From positions 89,286 through 153,285 of the forward strand of contig NZ_FQVM01000004.1 in assembly GCF_900129365.1 (NCBI RefSeq): DNA of 64,000 nucleotides. The letters are read 5' to 3'. Origin of the DNA: Clostridium fallax. Lineage in GTDB: Bacteria > Bacillota > Clostridia > Clostridiales > Clostridiaceae. Both the position numbers and the translations under genes were made by a program. Below the pieces are notes generated by a model. It was not told the DNA's origin. It did not search any database and saw only the letters and a program-made list of their open reading frames with translations. Of the stretch, positions 17,827-26,507 are shown piece after piece (positions within the stretch are counted from its first letter, which is position 1; every line of letters begins with the position of its first letter).

Positions 17827-18390
17827 ATGAGTGATTATACAGTAAATGATATATTAAATAATAGGCCTTGTCCTAGTATAACTCCTATGGTTATTTTAGT
17901 GGGGGAAAAATTAGTACCTATAATTATTATAAAAGAATATGAAGAGAGTCTTTTAGAAATTAAGGAAAATCAATTAGTGGGAGTAAAAAGTTCTACTTTA
18001 GGAAATAATAATATATCCTTATTTTTGATTATGTTAAAGTTTGGGGAAAGCTTTGATTATACTTATGATATTTGGTTTAACTATGGATATGATTTACATA
18101 GAGAGTTTTTAAATTTATTAGAAAAAGATAAAATAATAATTGATTTTAGGAATGATAAAAACGAAAGATATTTAAGTCTAGAATTAAAGAATACTATATC
18201 AGAGAATATAAAGTATTATAAGGATTTAAGTGAAGCTCATACTATATTTAAAAAGGAAAAAATAGATAATGTTATTGAAGTGAGTAATGAAAAAAAATAT
18301 AAGCTTTGGAAAGAAGATGATGCTTTTAATCTTATGGATAAAATATTTTCAGATTATGAAACTATAGAAGAGTTATGGGAATGCTTATAA
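17827..18390 (+). CDS. Uncharacterised protein, 187 residues
   Basis: Soluble acidic protein I do not recognise. It starts at ATG behind AAAGGA. No signal peptide, membrane segment or cysteine cluster beyond a single early Cys. The first half looks like alternating strands (PMVILVGEKLVPIIIIKEY, ISLFLIMLKFG), the second is charged and helical, ending YETIEELWECL. It is divergent from the MATE gene and lies upstream of a small SASP-like gene, with about 115 bases between; no operon link is certain. Confidence 0.55.
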   Translation: MSDYTVNDILNNRPCPSITPMVILVGEKLVPIIIIKEYEESLLEIKENQLVGVKSSTLGNNNISLFLIMLKFGESFDYTYDIWFNYGYDLHREFLNLLEKDKIIIDFRNDKNERYLSLELKNTISENIKYYKDLSEAHTIFKKEKIDNVIEVSNEKKYKLWKEDDAFNLMDKIFSDYETIEELWECL

Positions 18391-18505
18391 GTTTAAGATG
18401 ATTATATCTTAAGAAGATTTTATATTAATCCTGCCTTTTATATGGAGAATAAACTATATATAAAAAGGAGAATATAGTATTAAATATAAATTAGGAGGGA
18501 TTATT

Positions 18506-18667
18506 TTGGCACATAAAAATAATAAAAATAGTAAAAGCAACAAAAAATCATCTCAAAAAACTAAGAGTGAATTAGAAAAAATGAAAATGGAAACTGCTGA
18601 TGAAGTAGGCTATTCTAAAGAATCTAGAAAACTTGGAAAAAATAAAAGAAGAAGTGAGGATAATTAA
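18506..18667 (+). CDS. Small SASP-like protein with a GPR-type cleavage motif
   Basis: 53-residue, very hydrophilic, lysine/asparagine/serine-rich peptide. TTG start behind AGGAGGG with 7-base spacing. Its middle reads LEKMKMETADEVGY; the segment E-T-A-D-E-V-G fits the E-x-A-x-E-x-G pattern at which the germination protease GPR cuts alpha/beta small acid-soluble spore proteins, where the context is typically KxKxEIAxELG. The C-terminal DNA-binding half of true alpha/beta SASPs (GGEMVKxMI) is missing, replaced by a short basic tail. It may be a minor spore protein degraded on germination; this is inference. A strong terminator follows about 60 bases later. Confidence 0.5.
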   Translation: MAHKNNKNSKSNKKSSQKTKSELEKMKMETADEVGYSKESRKLGKNKRRSEDN

Positions 18668-18727
18668 TCTTATAATGGTTAATTATATGTTAAATTTTCT
18701 ATAATATATAATATAAATATTTAATCT

Positions 18728-18773
18728 AAAAAGGAATCTATCTTTATTTGTATAAGATAGATTCCTTTTTAAA
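18728..18773 (+). terminator. Terminator after the SASP-like gene
   Basis: Seventeen-base arms around AAAAAGGAATCTATCTT with its complement ending in five Ts. The rest of the space up to 18970 is AT-rich with no further gene. Confidence 0.85.
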
Positions 18774-18980
18774 ATAAACTAAAATAAAACCTATTTTTAA
18801 TCTTTAATTTCAAATTTATATAAATTAAAAAATCAATATTTTTTATTAATCACTTAAAAAGATGTTTATTTTAATTTACCTAAGTTTTAATATATTTTAA
18901 ACATATTAAAATTTATAAAGTTTCTTAAAATTTTTATATATGATATTATATAAAATATATTATAAAATTTGGAGGAAAAA

Positions 18981-19952
18981 GTGGTAGATAAAAGAGATAA
19001 GAGAATTGAAAGAAGAAAAATAAAGAAAAAAAATAAAGGATTAAGGACAAAGGTAATTACATTTTTTATAATTATATTAACTATAATAGTAGGAATATTT
19101 TATTTTAGTTATCACAATTATGATAAAAATAAAAAACTTATGAGCAGGGATGATATTTCTATATATATTAAAGAAACTGATAAAATAAGCAATGGAAAGT
19201 TACAGCTTAATTGGAAGCAAATAGCTGCCATAGACGGAGCAATTAAAGATAATGATTTTACATCAATAAAAGAAGAGGATATAAAATCTATTGGAAATAA
19301 GTTTTTAAATAAAAAAAGTGTTGATGGACAAGCTACATATACTTTAAAGAGCTTTAATGAAGTTTTAAAAGAAATGAATTTATCTAAAAAACAAATAAGA
19401 AAAGCAGAAAGTAATTTAGAAAGATTAAAAAATGAAGGTCTAGTTCCAGGTAACTTAAATTCTGAATCTTCCAATAAACAATTTATAGAAGAAATAACAC
19501 CAGCAGCTATAGACATATACAAAAAGTATAAGATACTGCCATCTGTAGTAATTTCTCAAGCAATATTAGAGTCAGGATGGGGAAAATCTAAATTATCAGA
19601 GGAAGGCAATAATCTATTTGGTATAAAAGCAGATAAAAGTTGGGATGGAAAGAAAATTAAAATGAGTACTAAAGAAAATTATGATGACAAGATAAATGAT
19701 TATTTTAGAGTTTATAACTCTAAAAAACAATCTATAGAAGACTATGGAAAATTTTTAGCTACTCATAAAAGATATAAAGAAAGTGGAGTATTTAAAGGAA
19801 AAACTTATATAGAACAAATAACATCTATAGAAAATGCAGGATATAGCACTGTATCAGATAAAAATGGTAAGCTTATATATAAAGATTTATTAACCAGTGT
19901 AATAAGGGAAAATGATCTTCAACTTATAGATTATGAAGTAGAAAAAGGGTAA
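18981..19952 (+). CDS. Membrane-anchored glucosaminidase (GH73)
   Basis: 323-residue peptidoglycan hydrolase that cleaves after N-acetylglucosamine. A basic N-terminal tail is followed by one hydrophobic segment (about 25-45) serving as signal anchor, a charged linker (about 50-160), then a GH73 domain (about 165-320) with catalytic Glu197 in SQAILESGWGKS, followed by NNLFGIKADKSWDG and YRVYxS-type FRVYNSKKQSIEDYG segments. I chose GTG at 18981, with GGAGG five bases upstream, over the TTG at 18969 that lies in front of the ribosome site. It acts outside the membrane in cell-wall turnover or separation. The papain-like membrane protein follows about 100 bases later. Confidence 0.85.
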   Translation: MVDKRDKRIERRKIKKKNKGLRTKVITFFIIILTIIVGIFYFSYHNYDKNKKLMSRDDISIYIKETDKISNGKLQLNWKQIAAIDGAIKDNDFTSIKEEDIKSIGNKFLNKKSVDGQATYTLKSFNEVLKEMNLSKKQIRKAESNLERLKNEGLVPGNLNSESSNKQFIEEITPAAIDIYKKYKILPSVVISQAILESGWGKSKLSEEGNNLFGIKADKSWDGKKIKMSTKENYDDKINDYFRVYNSKKQSIEDYGKFLATHKRYKESGVFKGKTYIEQITSIENAGYSTVSDKNGKLIYKDLLTSVIRENDLQLIDYEVEKG

Positions 19953-20051
19953 AACATAGATATAAAAATAGTTTAATAAATAAGTAATATATAAATAAAA
20001 ACTGAAAAATTAAATAGAACTTAAATTTAGAGACAGTTTAATGAGGTAATT

Positions 20052-21338
20052 ATGAGAAAATTAATTTTTAGAAAGTTTAAAGGAGAAAAAGCTTATTATA
20101 GAGAAGGATTTAGTAGAAAAAAATGCAGTAAAGATAAGTTTCCCTTTTATATAAAAAGTGGAGAAGTTTTTATTTTTAATAATGAAGGGGAAGCTATACT
20201 ACTTAGGGAGGAAAGCATAGAGAGATTTAAATCTATAAACCTAAGGTGGATATATGGAATATTATCTTTAATATTTATTTCAATTATAGGAGCTTTAATT
20301 GTGTTTGTAGTTTTTCCACTAAACTTTAACATGGTATATAAAAATAATTTTGGAAGTAAAAAGTTTTTAGAAGAAGGTGAAAACTTTTTAAATATAAGAG
20401 CTGATATTAAAAACAATGCTTATTATAAAGAAGTTAAAGATTTTAATATAAGGGAAGATACTTTTCAATTTAAAAATATATCAACAGAAAGCTCACCTTT
20501 AGGAAATTGTTTTGGAATAGCTTACACAGAAAAAGAATTGTTTTTAGGTAAATTAAAAGAAAAAGTAGAGAATAAAGATAATAAGCTAGGTTATAATCTT
20601 TCTAATATATCAAAAAAAATAGGTGAATATAGTTTAAATAATGATGATATCATAGCTCTTTATGGACCACCAGATGATAATACTTTAGATTCAAGAGAAA
20701 AGTTTAATTTGCTTCTAAGAAAAGGGTATAAACCTAAAGATTATACTATTGAAAATATGTATTCTTTAGTTTTTGGTAAAGCACCTACTACTTTTAACGA
20801 CATACAAGATAAGGATGTGAAAGAATTATTAAGAACTATTAGTTATTATCAAGGAGAATACTTTAATATAAATCCTAAAGTTGAATTTTTGCCATATGTT
20901 CTTACTAGTAGATTAGATGCAGCAGAAAATATGGCATATTATTATATTAGAAAAATAAAAAATTTTTTTAATATAGATAAATACAAAATAGAAAAGAAAA
21001 TAAATGTAAAATATATTACTGATATGATAGATGATAATAATCCACCGGTAATTGCTGTTTTTGGTAATGGTTCTGGACATGCTATTTTAGGTTATGGATA
21101 TGAGTGGATAGGAGATGACTTTTTAAAGGTATATGTACAAGATAGTAATATTCCACTTTTTAGTGATAAAAAAGAATTTGAAGATGTTAATAATGAAATA
21201 CTAAAAAATACTTATATATTGTTTCAAAATATAAATGGTAAATGGTATTATAAATATGATCCATATATAAAAGATAAGTTTATATATAGCCATAAATATA
21301 ATTCATTTATGCCTAATGGATATATAAAAATATATTAA
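20052..21338 (+). CDS. Membrane protein with papain-like (C39-type) cysteine-peptidase signature
   Basis: 428-residue protein I cannot assign to a named family. Residues about 65-90 form one hydrophobic helix; the short basic N-terminus would be cytoplasmic and the remaining ~340 residues extracellular. That part carries the three marks of a papain-like active site: C153 in LGNCFGIAY, H343 in GSGHAILGYG and D364 in VYVQDSN. The central region (about 190-310) is helical and unfamiliar. It might cut a wall or surface protein or be a transglutaminase-like enzyme. It follows the glucosaminidase, in the same direction, ~100 bases apart with no terminator seen. Start ATG behind GAGGTAATT. Confidence 0.65.
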   Translation: MRKLIFRKFKGEKAYYREGFSRKKCSKDKFPFYIKSGEVFIFNNEGEAILLREESIERFKSINLRWIYGILSLIFISIIGALIVFVVFPLNFNMVYKNNFGSKKFLEEGENFLNIRADIKNNAYYKEVKDFNIREDTFQFKNISTESSPLGNCFGIAYTEKELFLGKLKEKVENKDNKLGYNLSNISKKIGEYSLNNDDIIALYGPPDDNTLDSREKFNLLLRKGYKPKDYTIENMYSLVFGKAPTTFNDIQDKDVKELLRTISYYQGEYFNINPKVEFLPYVLTSRLDAAENMAYYYIRKIKNFFNIDKYKIEKKINVKYITDMIDDNNPPVIAVFGNGSGHAILGYGYEWIGDDFLKVYVQDSNIPLFSDKKEFEDVNNEILKNTYILFQNINGKWYYKYDPYIKDKFIYSHKYNSFMPNGYIKIY

Positions 21339-21366
21339 GAATAATTTAAAGTTAAATAAGTATAAT

Positions 21367-21396
21367 AGCCACCTATAAAGAGGTGGCTTATTTTTA
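21367..21396 (+). terminator. Terminator after the papain-like gene
   Basis: AGCCACCT and AGGTGGCT pair around ataaag, followed by a T-rich tract; lies between two convergent genes. Confidence 0.75.
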
Positions 21397-21430
21397 TATG
21401 ATAAATCTTTATTTTTAATTAATAAGAGAG

Positions 21431-21703
21431 CTAGTATGTTATATTAAATTTTTTTTCATCATTAATTATAGGAATTTCTTTAATTGAGTAATCTGTAATT
21501 ACTGAAAAATTATTTCCACTAATAACTTTAGAAAGAAATTTCATTAAATTATTAGGATTTCCTTGAGCTTCAATTTCTACATCGCCATTAGATAAGTTTT
21601 TTACATAACCAGTTAAATTAAAAGGAGAAGCAGTGTATAGTACAAAAAATCTAAAACCTACCCCTTGGACTTTTCCGGTAATTACCATATGATATCTTAT
21701 CAT
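21431..21703 (-). CDS. Acylphosphatase
   Basis: 90-residue enzyme that hydrolyses carboxyl-phosphate bonds such as acetyl phosphate. Family signatures are intact: GKVQGVGFRFF with the catalytic Arg, and GYVKNLSNGDVEIEAQG with the catalytic Asn. Length is standard. ATG start behind AAAGGAGG. It is a lone gene downstream of the polyamine operon, separated from it by a strong terminator. Confidence 0.92.
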   Translation of the reverse strand: MIRYHMVITGKVQGVGFRFFVLYTASPFNLTGYVKNLSNGDVEIEAQGNPNNLMKFLSKVISGNNFSVITDYSIKEIPIINDEKKFNITY

Positions 21704-21785
21704 AAAAATAACCTCCTTTTATTTCTAGGTTAGAAATAAAGACTTAATTAAAATAGAAAAAGATATAATGAAAGTTTCTTATAAA

Positions 21786-21825
21786 AAAATAAGATAAACA
21801 AAGAAATCTTTGTTTATCTTATTTT
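21786..21825 (-). terminator. Terminator of the polyamine-transport operon
   Basis: Nineteen-base perfect arms (AAAATAAGATAAACAAAGA and complement) with a two-base gap, followed on the minus strand by Ts. It ends the potD message 24 bases after its stop. Confidence 0.85.
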
Positions 21826-21849
21826 ATATTTAATTTAAATTTCAGTCAA

Positions 21850-22899
21850 TTAATTAGATTTTACTTCCATCCAAGCTTCATCATATTTTTTTATGTTATC
21901 TCCAAGATCTTTAAAGACTTCACATTTCTTTAAAACCCCTTCATCTGGATAAGCATTTTTATCATTTTTTATATCATCATTTAAAAGCTCTAAAGCTGCT
22001 TTGTTAGGAGTTGAATAACCTATATATTCAACATTTTGTTTTGCAATTTCAGGGTCTAACATAAAGTTTATAAATTTTTCTGCATATTCTTTATGTTTAG
22101 CACCTTTTGGGATTACCATAGAATCAAACCAAAGATTAGTTCCTTCCTTTGGTATTACATATTCTAAATCAGGATTTCTTTCCTTCAATACAGGAGCATC
22201 TCCTGAATAGATTACAGCTAAAGCAGCTTCATCTGCTACCATTCTATCTTTAACTTCATCACCAACATAAGCTAGAACATTAGGTTTTTGTTTTATAAGT
22301 TCATCTTTTGCTTCATTTATTTCTTTAGAATCTGTACTGTTTAAAGAACATCCAAGTTTTTTTAGTGTTATTCCTAAGGAATCTCTCATAGCGTCTAGCA
22401 TAAATACTTGACCTTTATATTTAGGATCCCAAAGAACATCCCAACTATCAATAGGGCCCTTTACCATTTTCTTATTATATAAAATACCTATAGTTCCCCA
22501 CATATATGGAACTGAATATTCATTAGTTGGATCGAAAGCAAGATTTTTAAATTTATCATCTATATTACAGTAATTAGGAATATTTTTAAAATCTATTTTT
22601 TCTAACATATCTTCTTTTATCATTTTTTCTACCATATAATCAGATGGTATTACCAAATCATAACTAGAAGTATCAGTTTTAAGTTTTTGATACATTATTT
22701 CATTAGTTTCAAAAGTCTCATAATTAACCTTTACCCCTGTTTCTCTTTCAAAGTCCTTTAAAAGGGTAGGATCTATATAGTCTCCTGCATTAAAGATATT
22801 TATTGTAGGTTTATCTTTAGAATCACCACATCCTACAAATAGTGAAGTCATTAATATTCCAGCAAAAGCTAAAGAAAATATTTTTTTTAATTTAATCAA
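21850..22899 (-). CDS. potD: Spermidine/putrescine-binding lipoprotein
   Basis: Extracellular solute-binding subunit of the polyamine ABC importer, 349 residues. The N-terminus is a lipoprotein signal (hydrophobic segment then lipobox LFVGC), so it is lipid-anchored outside the membrane. The mature part has the PotD/PotF pattern: INIFNAGDYIDPTLLKDFE, YDLVIPSDYMVEKM, VPYMWGTIGILYNKK, and LAVIYSGDA near the end. I chose the TTG at 22899, four bases past GAGGTGAT, because the upstream GTG at 22908 is part of that ribosome site. It overlaps the end of potC by 8 bases and is last in the operon. Confidence 0.92.
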   Translation of the reverse strand: MIKLKKIFSLAFAGILMTSLFVGCGDSKDKPTINIFNAGDYIDPTLLKDFERETGVKVNYETFETNEIMYQKLKTDTSSYDLVIPSDYMVEKMIKEDMLEKIDFKNIPNYCNIDDKFKNLAFDPTNEYSVPYMWGTIGILYNKKMVKGPIDSWDVLWDPKYKGQVFMLDAMRDSLGITLKKLGCSLNSTDSKEINEAKDELIKQKPNVLAYVGDEVKDRMVADEAALAVIYSGDAPVLKERNPDLEYVIPKEGTNLWFDSMVIPKGAKHKEYAEKFINFMLDPEIAKQNVEYIGYSTPNKAALELLNDDIKNDKNAYPDEGVLKKCEVFKDLGDNIKKYDEAWMEVKSN

Positions 22900-23686
22900 T
22901 AATATCACCTCTTACTATAGATTGTTTTTTATTAACTATTAATAATAAAATTAATACTACAACAAACATTAATGTTGAAAGAGCATTAATTTCAGGTTTA
23001 ATACCTCTTCTTGCCATAGAATATATTTCTATTGAAAGATTTGTAACTTTTCCTCCTGTATTAAAGAAACTTATTACAAAATCGTCAATAGACATTGTAA
23101 AAGCAATTAAAAATCCAGCAGCTATACCTGATTTTATTTGAGGCAATATGACCTTTCTTAATGCATAGCTTGGACTAGCGCCTAAATCTAGTGCAGCATC
23201 TTCTATATTAGGAGGAAGCTGACGAAGTTTAGGTAATACTGATAATATAACATAAGGTACATTAAAAGTTATATGAGCAAGAATCATTGTTAACAATCCT
23301 CTTTCTAAAGCAAAGAAGCCAAATAAGCTCATAAGGGCTATACCAGTTACTATATCAGGATTTAATACAGGTAGATAATTTATATTTAATAAAAGTGTTT
23401 TAGTAGAATTTTTAGCTTTATTAATACCTATAGCACTAATTGTACCTAAAATAGTTGAAATTACAGCTGAAATTATAGCAACTAATATTGTGTAATATAA
23501 TGCAGTTAAAATTCTATCATTTTTTAATAATTCTCCGTACCATTTGAAGGTGAAGCCCTGCCATTTTGCCATAGATTTTGAATTATTGAAAGAAAAAACT
23601 ACTAAAGCAAAAATAGGAGCGTAAAGAAATAAAAATATTAAAGCTAAATAAACTTTAGAGCTAATTTTTTCTAGTTTTCTTAACAT
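22892..23686 (-). CDS. potC: Spermidine/putrescine ABC transporter permease
   Basis: 264-residue integral membrane subunit, six predicted helices, of the polyamine importer. The cytoplasmic EAA loop that contacts the ATPase is visible as EDAALDLGASPSYALRKVILPQ. It overlaps potB by 7 bases at its start and potD by 8 at its end. ATG start behind GGTGG. Together with PotB it forms the transmembrane channel. Confidence 0.92.
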   Translation of the reverse strand: MLRKLEKISSKVYLALIFLFLYAPIFALVVFSFNNSKSMAKWQGFTFKWYGELLKNDRILTALYYTILVAIISAVISTILGTISAIGINKAKNSTKTLLLNINYLPVLNPDIVTGIALMSLFGFFALERGLLTMILAHITFNVPYVILSVLPKLRQLPPNIEDAALDLGASPSYALRKVILPQIKSGIAAGFLIAFTMSIDDFVISFFNTGGKVTNLSIEIYSMARRGIKPEINALSTLMFVVVLILLLIVNKKQSIVRGDIID

Positions 23687-24525
23687 AGCTGTCCACCACC
23701 TTCTTTACTATTTTCTGTATCAAATCTAGACATAATTGCCATAGATATTAAAATTATAATCATCATAAATATGGAAATAGCAGAACCAAAGTTCCAATCT
23801 CCAGTAGTAGTAAATTGTTGCTCTATTAAGTTACCTACTAACATAAATTGTCCGCCACCTAAAAGTCTTGATATTACGAAAGTTGATACTGCTGGCATAA
23901 ATACCATAGTAATTCCAGACATAATTCCTGGTGTACTTAAAGGTAGTATTATCTTAAGAAATATATTTTTTCTATTTGCACCTAAATCTGCTGCAGCATT
24001 TATTAAGTCCTTATCTATTTTAGTAAGAACAGTATATATTGGTATAACCATGAATGGAAGAAAGTTATAAACCATACCAAGCATAACAGCAGTATCTGTA
24101 TAAAGAATATTCATAGCTGGTAAGCCTATTGAAGTTAAAATAGTATTTAAAACTCCATTTTTACCAAGTATAGACATCCAAGCATAAGTTCTTAATAAAA
24201 AATTCATCCACATGGGAAGTATAAATAGCATTATTATAGTATTTCTTTTTGAAAGTGGTAGCTTTGATATAATATAGGCCACAGGATAGCCCAATAGTAA
24301 ACAAAGTAATGTTGACTTTAAAGCTAATTCTAGAGATCTTAATAATACTTTTATATATAAAGGATCCATTAATCTCTTAAAGTTGTCTAAAGAAAATTTA
24401 GTACCTTCTGGTGTTTTTGTAGTTAAACTGTAAAATAGAACTAATATTAGAGGAATTACAATAAAAATAATACTCCAAATTAAATAAGGATAAGCGGCTA
24501 GTGAATTGTTATTTTTCTTTTTCAT
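23680..24525 (-). CDS. potB: Spermidine/putrescine ABC transporter permease
   Basis: 281-residue integral membrane partner of PotC. It has six hydrophobic segments and an EAA loop NAAADLGANRKNIFLKIILPL. The segment LPMWMNFLLRTYAW is typical of PotB. The start codon lies three bases after the potA stop, indicating translational coupling; ATG start. Confidence 0.92.
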   Translation of the reverse strand: MKKKNNNSLAAYPYLIWSIIFIVIPLILVLFYSLTTKTPEGTKFSLDNFKRLMDPLYIKVLLRSLELALKSTLLCLLLGYPVAYIISKLPLSKRNTIIMLFILPMWMNFLLRTYAWMSILGKNGVLNTILTSIGLPAMNILYTDTAVMLGMVYNFLPFMVIPIYTVLTKIDKDLINAAADLGANRKNIFLKIILPLSTPGIMSGITMVFMPAVSTFVISRLLGGGQFMLVGNLIEQQFTTTGDWNFGSAISIFMMIIILISMAIMSRFDTENSKEGGGQLC

Positions 24526-24527
24526 AA

Positions 24528-25574
24528 TTAATCATCACTACCTTTTTTCATTATGTGAATATCTTCAGGATAAAGAACTAATCCTATTTCACTACCTACT
24601 GATGCATTTTTTGTATTGTGTATTATCCAAGTTCTATCATTTTCAACTACAACAATTTCATAGTGAACACCTTTAAATACTACAGAAGTTACAAGACCTT
24701 TAATCATTCCATCCTTAGGTTTTGTGATTTTAACATCTTCTGGTCTTATTACGACTTCAATTTCTTCATTTTTATCAAAACCTTTATCTACGCATTCAAA
24801 AAGAGTATCGCAAAAATTAACTTTAAAATCTTCAAGCATAATCCCAGAGAATATATTACTTTCACCTATGAACTTTGCAACAAAAGCATTAGCTGGTTCA
24901 TTGTATATATCTTCAGGAGTTCCCATTTGTTGGATTTCTCCTTTATTCATAACAATGATAGTGTCAGACATAGTTAAAGCTTCTTCTTGGTCATGGGTTA
25001 CAAAAATAAATGTAATTCCTAATTGTTTTTGTATTTTTTTTAGTTCTAATTGCATTTCTTTTCTAAGTTTTAAGTCTAAGGCACCAAGTGGTTCATCTAA
25101 TAATAAAACTTTTGGTTCATTAACTAAAGCTCTTGCAATAGCAACTCTTTGTTGTTGACCGCCACTTAAAGAATCTACACTTCTTTTTTCAAAGCCTTCA
25201 AGTGCTACAAGTTTTAGCATATCTTTAACTTTTTTATCTATTTCTTTTTTAGGTAATTTTTTAATTTTTAGACCAAAAGCAATATTTTCATAAATATTCA
25301 TATGAGGAAATAAAGCATATTTTTGGAATACTGTATTTAATGATCTTTTATAAGGTGGAATATTATTTATTAAATTATTATCAAAATAAATATCTCCACT
25401 GTCTGCTGTTTCAAAACCAGCAAGAATTTTTAAAGTGGTAGTTTTACCACAACCGCTTGGACCTAGTAGTGTTAAAAACTCATTTCTTTTGATGTTTAAA
25501 CTTAGGTTATCTAATACCTTTTGACTACCGAAGCTTTTTGAAATATTTTTGATTTCTATAATGTTTTCACCCAA
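24528..25574 (-). CDS. potA: Spermidine/putrescine ABC transporter ATP-binding protein
   Basis: 348-residue ATPase that powers the importer. Walker A GPSGCGKTT near 40, signature LSGGQQQRVAIARAL, Walker B VLLLDEPLGALD, H-loop FVTHDQEEA, and a C-terminal TOBE region (about 265-345) as in PotA/MalK-type proteins. I chose TTG at 25574, six bases past AGAGGTG, rather than GTG at 25583, which overlaps that site. It follows the regulator gene by about 22 bases, within one operon. Confidence 0.93.
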   Translation of the reverse strand: MGENIIEIKNISKSFGSQKVLDNLSLNIKRNEFLTLLGPSGCGKTTTLKILAGFETADSGDIYFDNNLINNIPPYKRSLNTVFQKYALFPHMNIYENIAFGLKIKKLPKKEIDKKVKDMLKLVALEGFEKRSVDSLSGGQQQRVAIARALVNEPKVLLLDEPLGALDLKLRKEMQLELKKIQKQLGITFIFVTHDQEEALTMSDTIIVMNKGEIQQMGTPEDIYNEPANAFVAKFIGESNIFSGIMLEDFKVNFCDTLFECVDKGFDKNEEIEVVIRPEDVKITKPKDGMIKGLVTSVVFKGVHYEIVVVENDRTWIIHNTKNASVGSEIGLVLYPEDIHIMKKGSDD

Positions 25575-25596
25575 AATAAACACCTCTTTCTGCTTA

Positions 25597-26136
25597 TTAA
25601 AATGATGGCGGAGTACTAATCCATATTATCTTTGCATCTTTTTTGCCTGCATTTGATATATAGTGATTAGCTCTAGGTTTAAAATAAAAACTTTCGCCTT
25701 TTTTTACTTTTAATTTTTTATCACCTAAATGAAGATAAATAGTTCCATTTAAAACATATCCAAATTCTTCACCTTCATGGGGCTCTTCTTCTGTATATTT
25801 TCCATTTGGTTCTAAAGTAACTATTATAGGCTCCATACTATTTTTTTGAGCGTTAGGAACAAGCCACATTAATTTATACTTTAGTTCTTCATTTATTGTT
25901 TCAAACATATCATCTTTAGAAAATGTTATCTTTTCATTAGAATCATCACTAAAAAATTCTTTCAAATTTGTTCCTAGGATTTCAAGTATGTCTACTAATG
26001 TTGCAATTGAAGGAGAAGCTAAATCATTTTCAAGTTGTGATATAAATCCTTTTGATAATTCACATCTATTTGCTAATTCTTCTTGTGTCAATTGCTTTTC
26101 TATTCTAAGTCTTTTAATCTTATCTCCGATTTCCAT
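25597..26136 (-). CDS. XRE/cupin transcriptional regulator of the polyamine operon
   Basis: 179-residue DNA-binding regulator. The N-terminal helix-turn-helix (about 6-60: RLRIEKQLTQEELANRCELSKGFISQLE) is the XRE/Cro type. The C-terminal half is a cupin domain (about 105-178: EGEEFGYVLNGTIYLHLG and FYFKPRANHYISN), the architecture of PuuR-like sensors of small metabolites. ATG at 26136 follows GAGGTG at a good distance; the GTG at 26145 is part of that site. It is the first gene of the potABCD operon and probably autoregulates it in response to polyamines. Three copies of GTTTAGTAAAT lie in its upstream region. Confidence 0.88.
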   Translation of the reverse strand: MEIGDKIKRLRIEKQLTQEELANRCELSKGFISQLENDLASPSIATLVDILEILGTNLKEFFSDDSNEKITFSKDDMFETINEELKYKLMWLVPNAQKNSMEPIIVTLEPNGKYTEEEPHEGEEFGYVLNGTIYLHLGDKKLKVKKGESFYFKPRANHYISNAGKKDAKIIWISTPPSF

Positions 26137-26145
26137 AGGATACAC

Positions 26146-26507
26146 CTCAAATTCTTTGATTTACTAAACTTGATGTTTATATTTACTAAACAAACAAATT
26201 AATTATATAAATTTTTAAAATATAAATCAATAGTTTTTAGCTAAAAATATGAAAAATTTTTTTTTCTTAAACCTAGTAACTAACTAGACTATACCTATAT
26301 TATACAATTATAAGGTTTAGATTTACCTACCTTTAGGTTTAGTAAATGTAAATTTATTATTTATAATTTATAAAAGATGTAAAAATAGTAAATATAAAAT
26401 AAAATATTTAAATATATAACTTTTAATATTAAAAGAATATTATACTGTAAATTTACTTAAATTTAGTATATAATTTAACGTATATAATAAGATTATTAGG
26501 TGATAAT
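26146..26507. other. Divergent regulatory region, polyamine operon versus GNAT/DJ-1 gene
   Basis: No gene. It holds the three GTTTAGTAAAT copies noted separately, a degenerate version GTTTAGATTTAC near 26325, and a TATAAT-like sequence on the minus strand near 26301-26313 that may serve the operon. Near 26468 a TATAAT for the rightward gene overlaps another TTTAGTA. So both divergent genes may answer to the same regulator. Confidence 0.45.
26159..26191. promoter_or_regulatory. Paired 11-bp repeats upstream of the polyamine operon, possible operators
   Basis: ATTTACTAAAC occurs at 26159-26169 and 26181-26191, exactly 22 bases (two helical turns) apart, in the leader just ahead of the regulator gene. 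A third copy, in opposite direction, is at 26337-26347. Role as operator of the XRE/cupin regulator is inferred from repetition and spacing. Confidence 0.5.
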
